Below are positions 7,032 to 15,588 of a DNA stretch of 37,462 bases, piece by piece (the stretch's first letter is position 1; the number at the start of each line of letters is the position of its first letter). Source of the DNA: JBKHAJ01 sp964641125 (lineage in GTDB: Bacteria > Spirochaetota > Spirochaetia > SPDA01 > CAZSGZ01); the NCBI GenBank assembly GCA_964641125.1, contig CAZXMO010000030.1, forward strand, positions 1 to 37,462. Direction: 5' to 3'. The notes beneath the pieces are model-generated. The model was not told where the DNA came from. It ran no database searches and saw only the letters and a program-made list of their open reading frames with translations. The position numbers and the translations under genes were made by a program.

Positions 7032-7080
7032 AGTATAGATATCGGAGCGGCAGATAAGTACTTGACGGAAAAATGCGGTC

Positions 7081-8097
7081 TTAGAAACGTACGGTCAGCC
7101 CCAGAGAGCCTATAGAGAAGACGAGATTGTAATCGGTCGCGAAGTCAGAATCGCCGCCGAAGAAATAGCCGGTATTCAGGCCCAGGCCGAACCGGGCTTT
7201 GATTCCCAGCCAGGGTGTGATATTGACCCCTAAGGAGGGCTCGAATGCGGTAAGGGGAATAAACGAGAATTCTCCGTTCGCAATAACCCCGCCGAAGTAC
7301 TGGGTAACCCCGAAGCCGGCGGTAATACGACCGAGGGTCCGGTACTGAAATCCGACACCGGGAAAAATGAATAGGTTGGGTTCGAAATCGGTGTCGCCTG
7401 AAATGTCGAAATAATCGAAGAGAAGGGACACTTTGATCCCTATATTCCGGGAAGGAAACCAAGCCGCTTCGAGATTGAGGGGAAATATCGAAAACCGGTC
7501 GGCCGGCTGCATATCAAAGTCGAAGTTACGGGTGAGCCCGCTCAGCCACAGGGTGAGCTCGAAGGGTTTCGCCGTCTTGTCGGCAAAATCGATTTTTTGA
7601 ACCATCTGCCTGAGCTCGGTGTCCTGGACCTCTTCGGCGACGATGACCTTGGGCTCGACGAGACTGAGATATCCGCTCATCCCATTGCTCGACTGATCTA
7701 CGAATGCGAGGAGGGTGTCGATATTCCCGGTATAGGGAAAGTCGTCTGAGTAGACCTCTTCTCCCTGTCTGATAAGCCGGACCCGAACGGCGACTCCCCC
7801 GGAAATCTCTTCGGCTTCGATTTCGACGAGGGAGTGGGCCTCCTCCGGATTTTCGACCCGGACAATAGGCTGTCGGTCCGATACGGTGGTGTAGTAGATT
7901 TCCGGAAGGCTCGCGATAGTTCTCCGCTCTTCGATGGGAGGGATTTCACCGGACATGCTGAAGTAGACCCTCTGTGGTATCTTCTCTACAATTTCCTGGG
8001 TTTCCGCGTGGGCCGGGAAAAAGGCAAGCAGGGCGATCGACAAGAGCACGGAAGCCGCCGCGGCGGGCCGGGCAGTGAAAGGACGCCGTGTCCTCAT
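7081..8097 (-). CDS. Exported barrel-type protein, partner of PEGA lipoprotein (module 1)
   Basis: 338 residues of no named family. A signal peptide ends near AHA-ET (residue 31). Residues about 40-140 form a periplasmic alpha/beta domain (QRVYFSMSGEI, VSDRQPIVRVENPEEAHS), then a short acidic helix (EEVQDTELRQMVQKIDFADK), then alternating beta strands ending in LTVRF. A terminal Phe is typical of outer-membrane barrels recognised by the BAM complex. It is clearly paralogous to 10007-11035, sharing SDRQPIVRV, the acidic helix and YRTLGR. The start overlaps the stop of the preceding PEGA gene as ATGA (8097-8094), so the two products are made together. Function unknown; an outer-membrane or envelope complex is the inference. 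Confidence 0.8.
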   Translation of the reverse strand: MRTRRPFTARPAAAASVLLSIALLAFFPAHAETQEIVEKIPQRVYFSMSGEIPPIEERRTIASLPEIYYTTVSDRQPIVRVENPEEAHSLVEIEAEEISGGVAVRVRLIRQGEEVYSDDFPYTGNIDTLLAFVDQSSNGMSGYLSLVEPKVIVAEEVQDTELRQMVQKIDFADKTAKPFELTLWLSGLTRNFDFDMQPADRFSIFPLNLEAAWFPSRNIGIKVSLLFDYFDISGDTDFEPNLFIFPGVGFQYRTLGRITAGFGVTQYFGGVIANGEFSFIPLTAFEPSLGVNITPWLGIKARFGLGLNTGYFFGGDSDFATDYNLVFSIGSLGLTVRF

Positions 8098-9923
8098 AAC
8101 CGTACCCCTCCGCCTATCAGCATATAGACCGAAAGGGGAACCAGCACCGAGCCGCTGAAATCGAGGGGAAACCGCCTCGAGTAGAGATCGAAGAGCATGG
8201 CCATACTCAAGAAAACGGGGCGGGTGCTCATCCGCTGGTTCAGATAGAACTTGAGTCCCGCGTCGAGACTCGCGCCGATCATCAGGAAGGGTCCGAAATC
8301 GACGTAACCGAATCCTTCATCGTAGGAAAATCCGCCGATGAAATGGAAGTGGGCGTCGATTCCGATGGTAAGATCGGTCCTGCGCCCGGAGAAGACGAGG
8401 GACGGTCCCACATAGAGGGGAATCTCGATCCCCGTGTCTTGGGATGTGGAATATCCTTCGACCCAGATCCCGTAGAAATTCATTCCCGTCTTGACGGAGA
8501 GGCTTAAGGGCTGAAAGAGAAAGAGATCGTAGGCCAGGGTAAAGCCGCTGGTCGGGCCGTCAACACGGCTCGAATCGAACGTCAACGACGGTCCCGGATC
8601 GAGGGTCCCTCCCCAGGTGTAGTACAGGGCCAGAGAATGCCGCCGTTCATTCCGCTCGTCGACGATCTGTTGGTCGGTTATCTTCTTCTCGTAAGTGACG
8701 ATCTCCCGGGTGACCGTCTGTTTACGCTCGACCACCTCCTCGCCGATCTTCGGCAGCACCCGGTCCATGTTGGCGACGAACTCCTCGGTCATCGTATCGA
8801 TGGAATCGAACATGGCGAGCCCCGCCTCGCCGGTGTACATGGTGCTGGTCTTCACCTGCTGGGTGAGCACGTCGTAGAGAGTAGCGTGGACGAATAATTG
8901 CTCTCCCTTGGCGAGGAACCTCCCCGAGACGAGGAGCTCCGCGCCCTGTTCCTCCGCGTAGGAGAAGTCCGGGGAGAGGAGATTTTCAGATAAGGGAAGA
9001 TCCTCCGGATGCATGAGCACCCGGACGTCCTCCCGACCGTAGAGACCGGATGCGATCCCGTCAGAAAAAACCGTTTTCAGGTAGTCGTATTCGGGATCAC
9101 CGATGTTCCGCAGGGGTGAGATCAGAACAGTATAATACTGCTTGGCAATGCCTTCCTCCTGAGTAAGCTCCTTTTCTGCCTCCGGTTCCAGCTCGAAAGT
9201 GATCTCCCCCGCGGACTCTACGGTGATGAAAGTTTGTATTGAAACATAACCCTCCTTTTCAATACGCACCAGGTGTTTACCCGGCTCGAGCTGGACCGTG
9301 ATCGGGGTTTCGCCCCAATTTTCTCCGTCTATTATAACGGATCCCCCTTCGGGGTCCGTGGTAACCGTGTATTCGTACCGGGCCGCCGAAAGGGCGAACC
9401 GCGGCGTATAGGGACCGAAACCCTCGTAGAACGAGCCGATCCATTCGGAAAAGTTGATATAATCGGACATATCCTCGGATACCCGTTTCCGGTCGTTCGG
9501 CTCGAGACTGTCGAGGACGATGCGCCCGGATTCGGGATCGTAGACCGCCTTCCGCTGGATCAGCCGTATAGTGTCTTCTCCCAAGTCGATTCGATACTCC
9601 GGTCCCCCCGCGGGATCGAGGAGGGTATACCGTCCCGCCGGTACGGGCAGGTAGTGGACCCGCCGGGTTCCGGGGGTTAGGGGGATTAAGGGGAGCTGAG
9701 CATTTTCGGGTCCCTCTATTCTTATGTAGAGCTCCTGCCCGCTCCGGGCGGCTTGGGTGTCTTCGATATCCTGGACGAAGACGAGCATGCTTCCCGTGTC
9801 CGATCTTTTTCGCGGAAAGCTCGAACAGCCGGTGGACAGCAAAAGAATCGCGGTAAGTATGAGAGCTGTAAATAGGAGGACGCTTCCACGTGCTATGATT
9901 CGGCAGGGGTGTAGTGATTTCAC
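8094..9923 (-). CDS. PEGA-domain lipoprotein with C-terminal barrel (module 1)
   Basis: A lipoprotein signal ends in the lipobox LLSTGC. It is followed by an N-terminal beta domain, then a PEGA domain (TTDPEGGSVIIDGENWGETP to EKEGYVSIQTF), which is usually found in surface or envelope proteins. Next comes a TolB/CsgG-like alpha/beta domain (YYTVLISPLRNIGDPEYDYL, GAELLVSGRFL), a helical stretch (EEVVERKQTVTREIVTYEKK) and about 180 residues of beta strands ending GGGVRL. GTG 9923 is preferred because AAAAGGA lies five bases upstream and it gives a normal signal peptide; ATG 9965 in the same frame has no ribosome binding site. It shares the whole architecture with 11032-12876 and is coupled to 7081-8097 by ATGA. 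Function unknown. Confidence 0.8.
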   Translation of the reverse strand: MKSLHPCRIIARGSVLLFTALILTAILLLSTGCSSFPRKRSDTGSMLVFVQDIEDTQAARSGQELYIRIEGPENAQLPLIPLTPGTRRVHYLPVPAGRYTLLDPAGGPEYRIDLGEDTIRLIQRKAVYDPESGRIVLDSLEPNDRKRVSEDMSDYINFSEWIGSFYEGFGPYTPRFALSAARYEYTVTTDPEGGSVIIDGENWGETPITVQLEPGKHLVRIEKEGYVSIQTFITVESAGEITFELEPEAEKELTQEEGIAKQYYTVLISPLRNIGDPEYDYLKTVFSDGIASGLYGREDVRVLMHPEDLPLSENLLSPDFSYAEEQGAELLVSGRFLAKGEQLFVHATLYDVLTQQVKTSTMYTGEAGLAMFDSIDTMTEEFVANMDRVLPKIGEEVVERKQTVTREIVTYEKKITDQQIVDERNERRHSLALYYTWGGTLDPGPSLTFDSSRVDGPTSGFTLAYDLFLFQPLSLSVKTGMNFYGIWVEGYSTSQDTGIEIPLYVGPSLVFSGRRTDLTIGIDAHFHFIGGFSYDEGFGYVDFGPFLMIGASLDAGLKFYLNQRMSTRPVFLSMAMLFDLYSRRFPLDFSGSVLVPLSVYMLIGGGVRL

Positions 9924-10006
9924 GCTTGTCCTTTTCCGCGGGCCGCGGAAAGAGAGGGACACCATGTCTAATTAAAACCCGAGATCATCCCCGCGTCAAC
10001 TACTTT

Positions 10007-11035
10007 TTACCTCACGGTCTTTCCCAGCCGGTAGGATAAGCCGATCGAGAAAAAATGTACATACATGAGGTTCATCTCCCAAATCTCCGGCGCTTGTCCT
10101 ATCATCATCGGCGGATACACGGCAAAACCGAATCGGGTCTTCACCGCTATTTTCGGTGTTATGTTGACGGCTAAGGCGGGATAGAAGAGAAGGAGGGAAC
10201 CCAAGGTCGTACCGGTCCCGCGGAAGACGGGACCTAAGAAGAGATGCAGTCCGAAACCCGCGGACACACGTCCTAAGGTGCGGTAGTAGATGCCGATCCC
10301 CGGAAGAAAGAAGAAATCGCTCGTGCCGTCGAAATCGGCGTCTACTGAGTCGAAATAGAGGGACGCGGTTATACCTCCGGTACGGTTGTAGTGCCACGCG
10401 GCATCGAGGATGATGGGAAAGACGGTAAACCGGTGGATGGGATTCGTAAAATTGTTGAAGTCTCTCAGATACCCGCTCATCCATAGGGTCAGGGTAAAAC
10501 GGGACGCCATCTGATCGGCAAAATCGATCTCCTCGACCATCCGGCGGACCGTCTCGTCCTCGACTTCTTCTATTATCCGGACCTCGGGTTCCACCATCGG
10601 CACGAGCCGCGCCGTTTCCGACGCGGTTTTCTCTATATAGGCCAAATACTTGGGAAAATCTCCGTCGAAGAGGTGGTCCGAGGTGTAGAGGACCGTTCCG
10701 TCCCGTTGGGATAGGGTAACGTCGAGGAGGGTTCCTTTTTCGACGGTCTCCGCTGATACGATGATGACCGAATGGGCCTCCTCCCGCTGATGCACCCGGA
10801 CAATCGGCTGACGGTCGGATACCGCCGCGTAGAGGGCGTCGGGGAGGTTCTTGAAGACCAAAGAATCGGCCCCGGCCGGGATATCCCCCTCTATGCCGAT
10901 GTACACCCTCCGGGGGATAAGATCCTCCTGGGCCTGAATCCGCCAAGGAAAGCACACGAAAAAGACCGCGCTTAAAACCATGGCGAGCATGCGGACACTT
11001 CCGCGGGGACTCCGCGGTCTGCGTATACCCATCAT
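10007..11035 (-). CDS. Exported barrel-type protein, partner of PEGA lipoprotein (module 2)
   Basis: 342 residues, paralogue of 7081-8097. The signal peptide runs to about IQAQ (residue 36). It has the same periplasmic domain (RRVYIGIEGDIPAGADSL, VSDRQPIVRVHQREEAHS), the same acidic helix (EEVEDETVRRMVEEIDFADQ) and a strand-rich C-terminal half ending RLGKTVR. The start is ATG 11035, overlapping the stop of the upstream PEGA gene as ATGA; a longer open frame reaching to 11464 would lie inside that gene and is rejected. The C-terminus lacks the final Phe of its paralogue, so membrane insertion may differ. Function unknown. Confidence 0.8.
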   Translation of the reverse strand: MMGIRRPRSPRGSVRMLAMVLSAVFFVCFPWRIQAQEDLIPRRVYIGIEGDIPAGADSLVFKNLPDALYAAVSDRQPIVRVHQREEAHSVIIVSAETVEKGTLLDVTLSQRDGTVLYTSDHLFDGDFPKYLAYIEKTASETARLVPMVEPEVRIIEEVEDETVRRMVEEIDFADQMASRFTLTLWMSGYLRDFNNFTNPIHRFTVFPIILDAAWHYNRTGGITASLYFDSVDADFDGTSDFFFLPGIGIYYRTLGRVSAGFGLHLFLGPVFRGTGTTLGSLLLFYPALAVNITPKIAVKTRFGFAVYPPMMIGQAPEIWEMNLMYVHFFSIGLSYRLGKTVR

Positions 11036-12876
11036 AGCCGCACCCCCGCGCCGAGGTAGAGCCAGACCGAGAACGGCACGAGAAGCGGCTCGGTGAATCC
11101 GGCGGTGAGTCGTACGGCAACCGCTTCCATATTGAAACCCAAGAGAAGATAAACCGGACGGCTGCTGATCCTCCGGTTCAGATACGCCTTTAAATCGGTC
11201 CGGAGGGTAAGTCCGAACATGAAGAACGGACCAAGGACGCCTGACGTCCCGGAGGTGTAGGAGTAGGGGACCCCGGTTATGAAGCGGAAGTGTCCGTCCA
11301 ATCCGATAGACAGATCGATCTTCTTTGCGGCAAAAACGAAGGACGGGCCCGCGTAAAAAGGAAACTCCATGACGAAGGGAAGGTCCGATTGCACACTCGG
11401 CGGGTAGAGAATGACCCCGCCGGTGACCGAAAGCCCGACAAAGTCCCCGAACAGGATTTCCCACTGCACCATCGGGCCGAAGGCGGCGGATGTGATCCTC
11501 GGATGAGTTCCGCCGGAATCGGGATCGGTAATAGCATCCATGACGCTGCCGTACCCGATCATCCCGGACAGGGAATGCCGCCGGGCGTGCCGGGCGGCGA
11601 TGATCTCCTTCGTGCCGACCTTCTGACGGTAGCTGATTATCTCCCGGCTGATGGCCTGCCGTTTCTCGATAATCTCTTCCCCCGGCTCGGGGAGGACCCG
11701 GGACAGGTTTGTCACGAACTCTTCGGTCATGGCGTCGATGGATTCGAACATCTCGAGCCCCGCCTTCCCGGTGTACATGATGCTCGTCTTGACCTGCCGG
11801 GTCCTGACGTCGTAGAGGGCGGCCTGCACGAAGAGGTCCCTGTCGGCGCTGTAAGTCCCGGATACGAGAAACTCCGCCCCCCGTTCTTCAGCTGATTCGA
11901 AATCGGGACCCGTTTCTCCGGCCTTCCCTCCCGAGGTGCTCCGAAGGACCGTGACGTTTTCCCGATGGACGAGGCCTGCGGCAATCCCGTCGGAGAAGAC
12001 GGTATTCAGATAGTCGTAGTCCGGGTTCCCGATGTTGTCGAGGGGCGGGATCAGGAGCGCATAGGTCCGGTCTTCCTCTTCCCGGCCGCTCTCCGCGTCC
12101 TCATCGCCGGACGCTTCCTCCGCCGGGACGATATCCAGCGACAGGGTGATCGCCCCGGGTGAATCGACGTTCAAAAATGTCCTGACCGGTTCGTATCCCT
12201 CCTTTTCGATCCTCAGGAGGTGCCTGCCCGGTTCGAGCTGTACGGTAATCGGACTCATCCCCCAGGTGTTTCCGTCGATGACGACCCGTGCCCCCGGCGG
12301 GTCGGTGACTACCTCGAAGTCGTACCGGGCGGCCTCTAAGGAGGAACGGGGCTTGTAGGCGCCGAACCCTTCGAAGTACTTTCCGTACCACTTCGAAAAA
12401 TTGATGTAATCGGTCAGGTCCTGAGACACCCTGCGTTGTTCTTCCGGGGTAATCTCCGAAAAGGTGAGGCTTCCCGGCGAGGTTATCGTCTTATAGAAGA
12501 GGAAGACCGTGTCCGGCCGGATGTCCGTCTCCGCCGTCAACCCGGACAAAGGGCCCGCGGGTCCGTTTCCGTCACCGGATGTAAGAACAAGCCGGTAGGA
12601 CCCTGAAGGGAGTTTGATGTAGTTGATCTTTTCTGCGCCCCCGGGAATCCGAATCGACCGGCTGTAGGAGGGGGAGGTGATTTCGAGGGTCCCCCCCGGA
12701 CCTTCGGTTGTATCCTGGAGGAGGATGAGCAGACTGTCCCGTTTCGGGTCGGGTTGGGGGACTCCGGTGCATCCGGAAAGGAAGGTAAGGCTCGAGAATG
12801 CGGTACAGGCAAAGATGAGAGGCAAAACGGCGAACGCGGGATGAAGCCGGAGACGCCCGGACGTCTTCTTCGACAT
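11032..12876 (-). CDS. PEGA-domain lipoprotein with C-terminal barrel (module 2)
   Basis: 614 residues, paralogue of 8094-9923. Lipobox LTFLSGC at about residues 31-37; a beta domain; PEGA (VTDPPGARVVIDGNTWGMSP to EKEGYEPVRTF); an acidic insert (ASGDEDAESGREEEDR); the TolB/CsgG-like domain (YALLIPPLDNIGNPDYDYL, GAEFLVSGTYS); the helix (EEIIEKRQAISREIISYRQK); and a strand-rich end GAGVRL. The start at ATG 12876 is chosen because AGAGG lies five bases upstream and a near-consensus promoter (12896-12924) lies just behind it; the frame stays open to 13080 but that extension would cross the promoter. This is the first gene of the four-gene operon. Confidence 0.83.
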   Translation of the reverse strand: MSKKTSGRLRLHPAFAVLPLIFACTAFSSLTFLSGCTGVPQPDPKRDSLLILLQDTTEGPGGTLEITSPSYSRSIRIPGGAEKINYIKLPSGSYRLVLTSGDGNGPAGPLSGLTAETDIRPDTVFLFYKTITSPGSLTFSEITPEEQRRVSQDLTDYINFSKWYGKYFEGFGAYKPRSSLEAARYDFEVVTDPPGARVVIDGNTWGMSPITVQLEPGRHLLRIEKEGYEPVRTFLNVDSPGAITLSLDIVPAEEASGDEDAESGREEEDRTYALLIPPLDNIGNPDYDYLNTVFSDGIAAGLVHRENVTVLRSTSGGKAGETGPDFESAEERGAEFLVSGTYSADRDLFVQAALYDVRTRQVKTSIMYTGKAGLEMFESIDAMTEEFVTNLSRVLPEPGEEIIEKRQAISREIISYRQKVGTKEIIAARHARRHSLSGMIGYGSVMDAITDPDSGGTHPRITSAAFGPMVQWEILFGDFVGLSVTGGVILYPPSVQSDLPFVMEFPFYAGPSFVFAAKKIDLSIGLDGHFRFITGVPYSYTSGTSGVLGPFFMFGLTLRTDLKAYLNRRISSRPVYLLLGFNMEAVAVRLTAGFTEPLLVPFSVWLYLGAGVRL

Positions 12877-12895
12877 GCGAACCTCTACTACATCC

Positions 12896-12924
12896 ATTAC
12901 ACTGTAGATTGAACTCTTCGTCAA
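12896..12924 (-). promoter_or_regulatory. Promoter of the four-gene PEGA/barrel operon
   Basis: On the minus strand TTGACG (12924-12919) and TGTAAT (12901-12896) are exactly 17 bases apart. The predicted start of transcription lies about 13 bases before ATG 12876. It is back to back with the lysS promoter. Confidence 0.7.
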
Positions 12925-13000
12925 ACACTTTTTTACTGTACAGAAGAGTGCTAGGCCCTCGGCGGGCGTTCGGGCCGGGGGTAGAGATGGAGTATGTTTC

Positions 13001-13029
13001 TTGAAACTTACCCGTCCCTTGGATATACT
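13001..13029 (+). promoter_or_regulatory. Promoter of lysS, predicting a near-leaderless mRNA
   Basis: TTGAAA (13001-13006), 17 bases, TATACT (13024-13029), then only ten bases to ATG 13040. Transcription starting about seven bases after the -10 box leaves a leader of about four bases. No ribosome binding site is visible. The -35 box contains the TTG that would start a longer reading frame, which argues against that start. Confidence 0.7.
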
Positions 13030-13039
13030 TCCCCACACT

Positions 13040-14635
13040 ATGAGCACACCGAATAAGAAATCCGTCCACTGGGCGGACAAGACGGCGGAAAAGATCGTCC
13101 GGGAAAAGGGCGATAAAGAAATCTATATAGCGGCCTCGGGGATTACCCCGTCGGGGACCATTCACATCGGGAACTTCCGCGAGATCATCTCGGTGGAGCT
13201 CGTGGTGAGGGCGCTCAGGGACTTAGGGAAGAAGGTCCGGTTCATCTACTCCTGGGACGATTACGACGTATTCAGGAAGGTGCCGAAGAACATGCCCAAC
13301 CGGGAAGAACTTGAATCCTACCTGCGCAAGCCCATCACCCTGGTTCCTGACCCCCACAAGAAAGCAGAGAGTTACGCCCGGGCCAATGAAAAGGAGCTCG
13401 AGGAGCTCCTACCCATCGTAGGCGTCGAGCCGGACTATATCTACCAGGCAGCCCGGTACCGGAACAGCGATTACGCCGGGGGAATCAAAACCGCCCTGGA
13501 CAAACGGGAGGTGCTCCGGGGGATAATGAACGAGCACCGGACACACCCCTTACCTGAGGAATGGTGGCCGGTTACGGTATTCTGCACCTCCTGCAGCCGG
13601 GATACGACGCAGGTCACCGGCTACGACGGAGAGTACGGGCTCGGCTACTCCTGCGACACCTGCGGACATAGTGAGACCGCGGACCTTAGGACCACTCCCG
13701 CGGTCAAGCTTCTGTGGAGAGTGGATTGGCCTATGCGGTGGAAGGAAGAAGATGTCGATTTCGAGCCCGCTGGGAAGGACCATCACTCCGAAGGGGGGAG
13801 TTTCGACACCGCCCGCAGGATCGTCTCGGAAGTCTACGGAGGTCCGGCGCCCGTCACCTTTCAGTACGACTTTATCAGCATCAAGGGGCGGGGCGGAAAG
13901 ATATCCTCCTCATCCGGCGAGGTGGTGAGCCTCAGGGACGTCTTAGAAATTTATCAGCCCGAGGTGGTCCGGTACATGTTCGCGGGCACCCGGCCGAATA
14001 CCGAGTTTGCAGTCAGCTTCGATCTCGATGTACTCAAAATCTACGAGGATTACGACAAGTGCGAGCGGATCTACTTCGGCGCCGAAGAGGTAGGGGAGAA
14101 GAAGCGGGAGAAGGAATCCCGGATATACGAGCTCAGTCAGGTCCATGATGTGCCGAAGCAGCTGCCCTACCAGGTCCCCCTGAGGCATCTGTGCAATCTC
14201 CTCCAAATCCAGGGGGGCGACATCGAGGCGGCCCTGGACATGCTGGACATGCCCGATGATATCGACGACGATCGGAGGGACCGGGCGAGGGGCCGGGCGA
14301 AGTGCGCCTGGAACTGGATTACCACCTACGCGCCGGAAGATTTCCGGTTTCACCTGCGCACTCCCGACGACGAAAAGCCCGATTTCGATGAAACCCAGCG
14401 GACGGTACTCGAGCTGCTCATGGTCGAAGTGGAAAAGCTCGAAGAACACACCGAACAGACCCTTGCCGAAGCGGTCTACGGGATCGCCGAGCAGACCGGT
14501 CTGGAGCCGAAGGAGCTCTTTAGGACGGTCTATCTTGCGCTGATCGGCAAGGAACGGGGCCCGAGGCTCGCGAGCTTCGTGACCACCGCGGGAAAAGAGA
14601 AGGCCCTCTCGGCGCTGTCCCTCGCCCTGGGGTAG
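13040..14635 (+). CDS. lysS: Class I lysyl-tRNA synthetase
   Basis: 531 residues. This is the archaeal-type class I LysRS, which charges tRNA-Lys using a Rossmann fold, unlike the class II enzyme of most bacteria. The HIGH-type signature is TPSGTIHIGNFREI (HIGN at residues 42-45) and the KMSKS-type loop is KISSSSG (about residues 286-292). Between them a four-cysteine knuckle (CTSC and CDTC) is likely to bind zinc. The C-terminal part is the helical anticodon-binding cage. Among bacteria this form is found mainly in spirochaetes and some alphaproteobacteria. Start at ATG 13040 rather than TTG 13001, given the promoter position. It is convergent with era, 13 bases apart. Confidence 0.96.
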   Translation: MSTPNKKSVHWADKTAEKIVREKGDKEIYIAASGITPSGTIHIGNFREIISVELVVRALRDLGKKVRFIYSWDDYDVFRKVPKNMPNREELESYLRKPITLVPDPHKKAESYARANEKELEELLPIVGVEPDYIYQAARYRNSDYAGGIKTALDKREVLRGIMNEHRTHPLPEEWWPVTVFCTSCSRDTTQVTGYDGEYGLGYSCDTCGHSETADLRTTPAVKLLWRVDWPMRWKEEDVDFEPAGKDHHSEGGSFDTARRIVSEVYGGPAPVTFQYDFISIKGRGGKISSSSGEVVSLRDVLEIYQPEVVRYMFAGTRPNTEFAVSFDLDVLKIYEDYDKCERIYFGAEEVGEKKREKESRIYELSQVHDVPKQLPYQVPLRHLCNLLQIQGGDIEAALDMLDMPDDIDDDRRDRARGRAKCAWNWITTYAPEDFRFHLRTPDDEKPDFDETQRTVLELLMVEVEKLEEHTEQTLAEAVYGIAEQTGLEPKELFRTVYLALIGKERGPRLASFVTTAGKEKALSALSLALG

Positions 14636-14648
14636 GCTACAGCGGCGT

Positions 14649-15524
14649 CTACTGAAACATACGGTCTAAGAGCCGGTCTTTCCGCCTCCACTTATAATTG
14701 ACCTTGACCCTCAGGTCTAAGTGGATCCGGTAGGGGAAGAGCTCGGCGATCTCCCGCTGGGCCTCTTGGCGGATGCTCTTTATCATGCCTCCCCCCTTGC
14801 CGACGAGGATGCCCTTCTGAGACTCCCGCTCGACGACGAGGAAGGCCCGGATCCACAGTCTCTTGCCCCCGTTTTGCTCCTCCATGTCGGCTATTTCCAC
14901 ATATAACGAGTGGGGAAGCTCCTGTTTGACCCGCTGAACGGCTTTTTCCCGGATGATCTCCGAAATCCTGAACGAGGGCTCCTGATCGGTGTAGAACTCT
15001 TCGGGGTACATCTGCTCTCCCTCCGGGGCGAGCTCGAAGAGGGCGTCCACCACGTCGCGGACCCCTTCGCCCCGGAGGGCCGAGAGCTCCACGATCTTAG
15101 CGTCGGGCAGACGGGACCGGATAAAACCTTCGAGGGCCGCCGGATCAGCCTTGGGCAGGTCGGTCTTGTTGACCGCCGCCACCGTCTTGTTCCCGTGGGG
15201 GGCGGTCATCCGGGCGAGCTCCTCTTCTTCCGGGCCGGGAACTCTGCTCGCGTCGGTGACGTAGAGGACTATGTCGATCTCCTCGAGGGACGAGGCGACG
15301 AGGCCGGTCATGTGGAGATTGAACTTCTTTTCCGAGAGGTGGAAGCCGGGGGTATCGATAAAGACGAGCTGCCCCCTCTCTTCGGTGTAAATCCCCCGGA
15401 CCTTGTTCCGGGTGGTCTGGGGGACCGAGGCGGTTATGGAGACTTTACGGCCGGTAATCGAGTTTATAAGGGTGGATTTTCCCGAGGAGGGCCTGCCCAC
15501 CACCGCGACAAAGGCTGATTTCAT
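14649..15524 (-). CDS. era: GTPase Era
   Basis: 291 residues, the usual length. GTPase motifs: G1 GRPSSGKST, G2 region with PQTTRN, G3 DTPGFH, G4 NKTD. The C-terminal third carries a KH RNA-binding domain (ILVGKGGGMIKSIRQEAQRE), which contacts the 3' end of 16S rRNA during small-subunit maturation. The ATG at 15524 has no ribosome binding site; a near-perfect promoter ends seven bases before it, so the mRNA is predicted to be leaderless. It stands alone: convergent with lysS and divergent from the ABC transporter. Confidence 0.96.
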   Translation of the reverse strand: MKSAFVAVVGRPSSGKSTLINSITGRKVSITASVPQTTRNKVRGIYTEERGQLVFIDTPGFHLSEKKFNLHMTGLVASSLEEIDIVLYVTDASRVPGPEEEELARMTAPHGNKTVAAVNKTDLPKADPAALEGFIRSRLPDAKIVELSALRGEGVRDVVDALFELAPEGEQMYPEEFYTDQEPSFRISEIIREKAVQRVKQELPHSLYVEIADMEEQNGGKRLWIRAFLVVERESQKGILVGKGGGMIKSIRQEAQREIAELFPYRIHLDLRVKVNYKWRRKDRLLDRMFQ

Positions 15525-15531
15525 ATGGGGG

Positions 15532-15560
15532 ATTATACGCTAAACGGTTATACTGTTCAA
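15532..15560 (-). promoter_or_regulatory. Promoter of era, predicting a leaderless mRNA
   Basis: On the minus strand TTGAAC (15560-15555), 17 bases, perfect TATAAT (15537-15532), then seven bases (CCCCCAT) and ATG 15524. Transcription would start at or one to two bases before the A of the start codon. Confidence 0.78.
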
Positions 15561-15588
15561 ATCCTGGAAAAATCGGTACCTTAGGGAC

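Noticed and set aside
11036..11464. N-terminal extension of the second barrel protein
   Set aside because: It overlaps the upstream PEGA gene; the ATGA start at 11035 gives a proper signal peptide and mirrors module 1.
12890..12945. LexA-like box from palindromes TACACTGTA and CTGTACAG
   Set aside because: They do not match each other in spacing or a known spirochaete SOS box, and neither neighbouring operon is an SOS type.
12877..13080. 68-residue N-terminal extension of the module 2 PEGA lipoprotein
   Set aside because: It would cross its own promoter and overlap the lysS start; the ATG at 12876 gives a proper lipoprotein signal.
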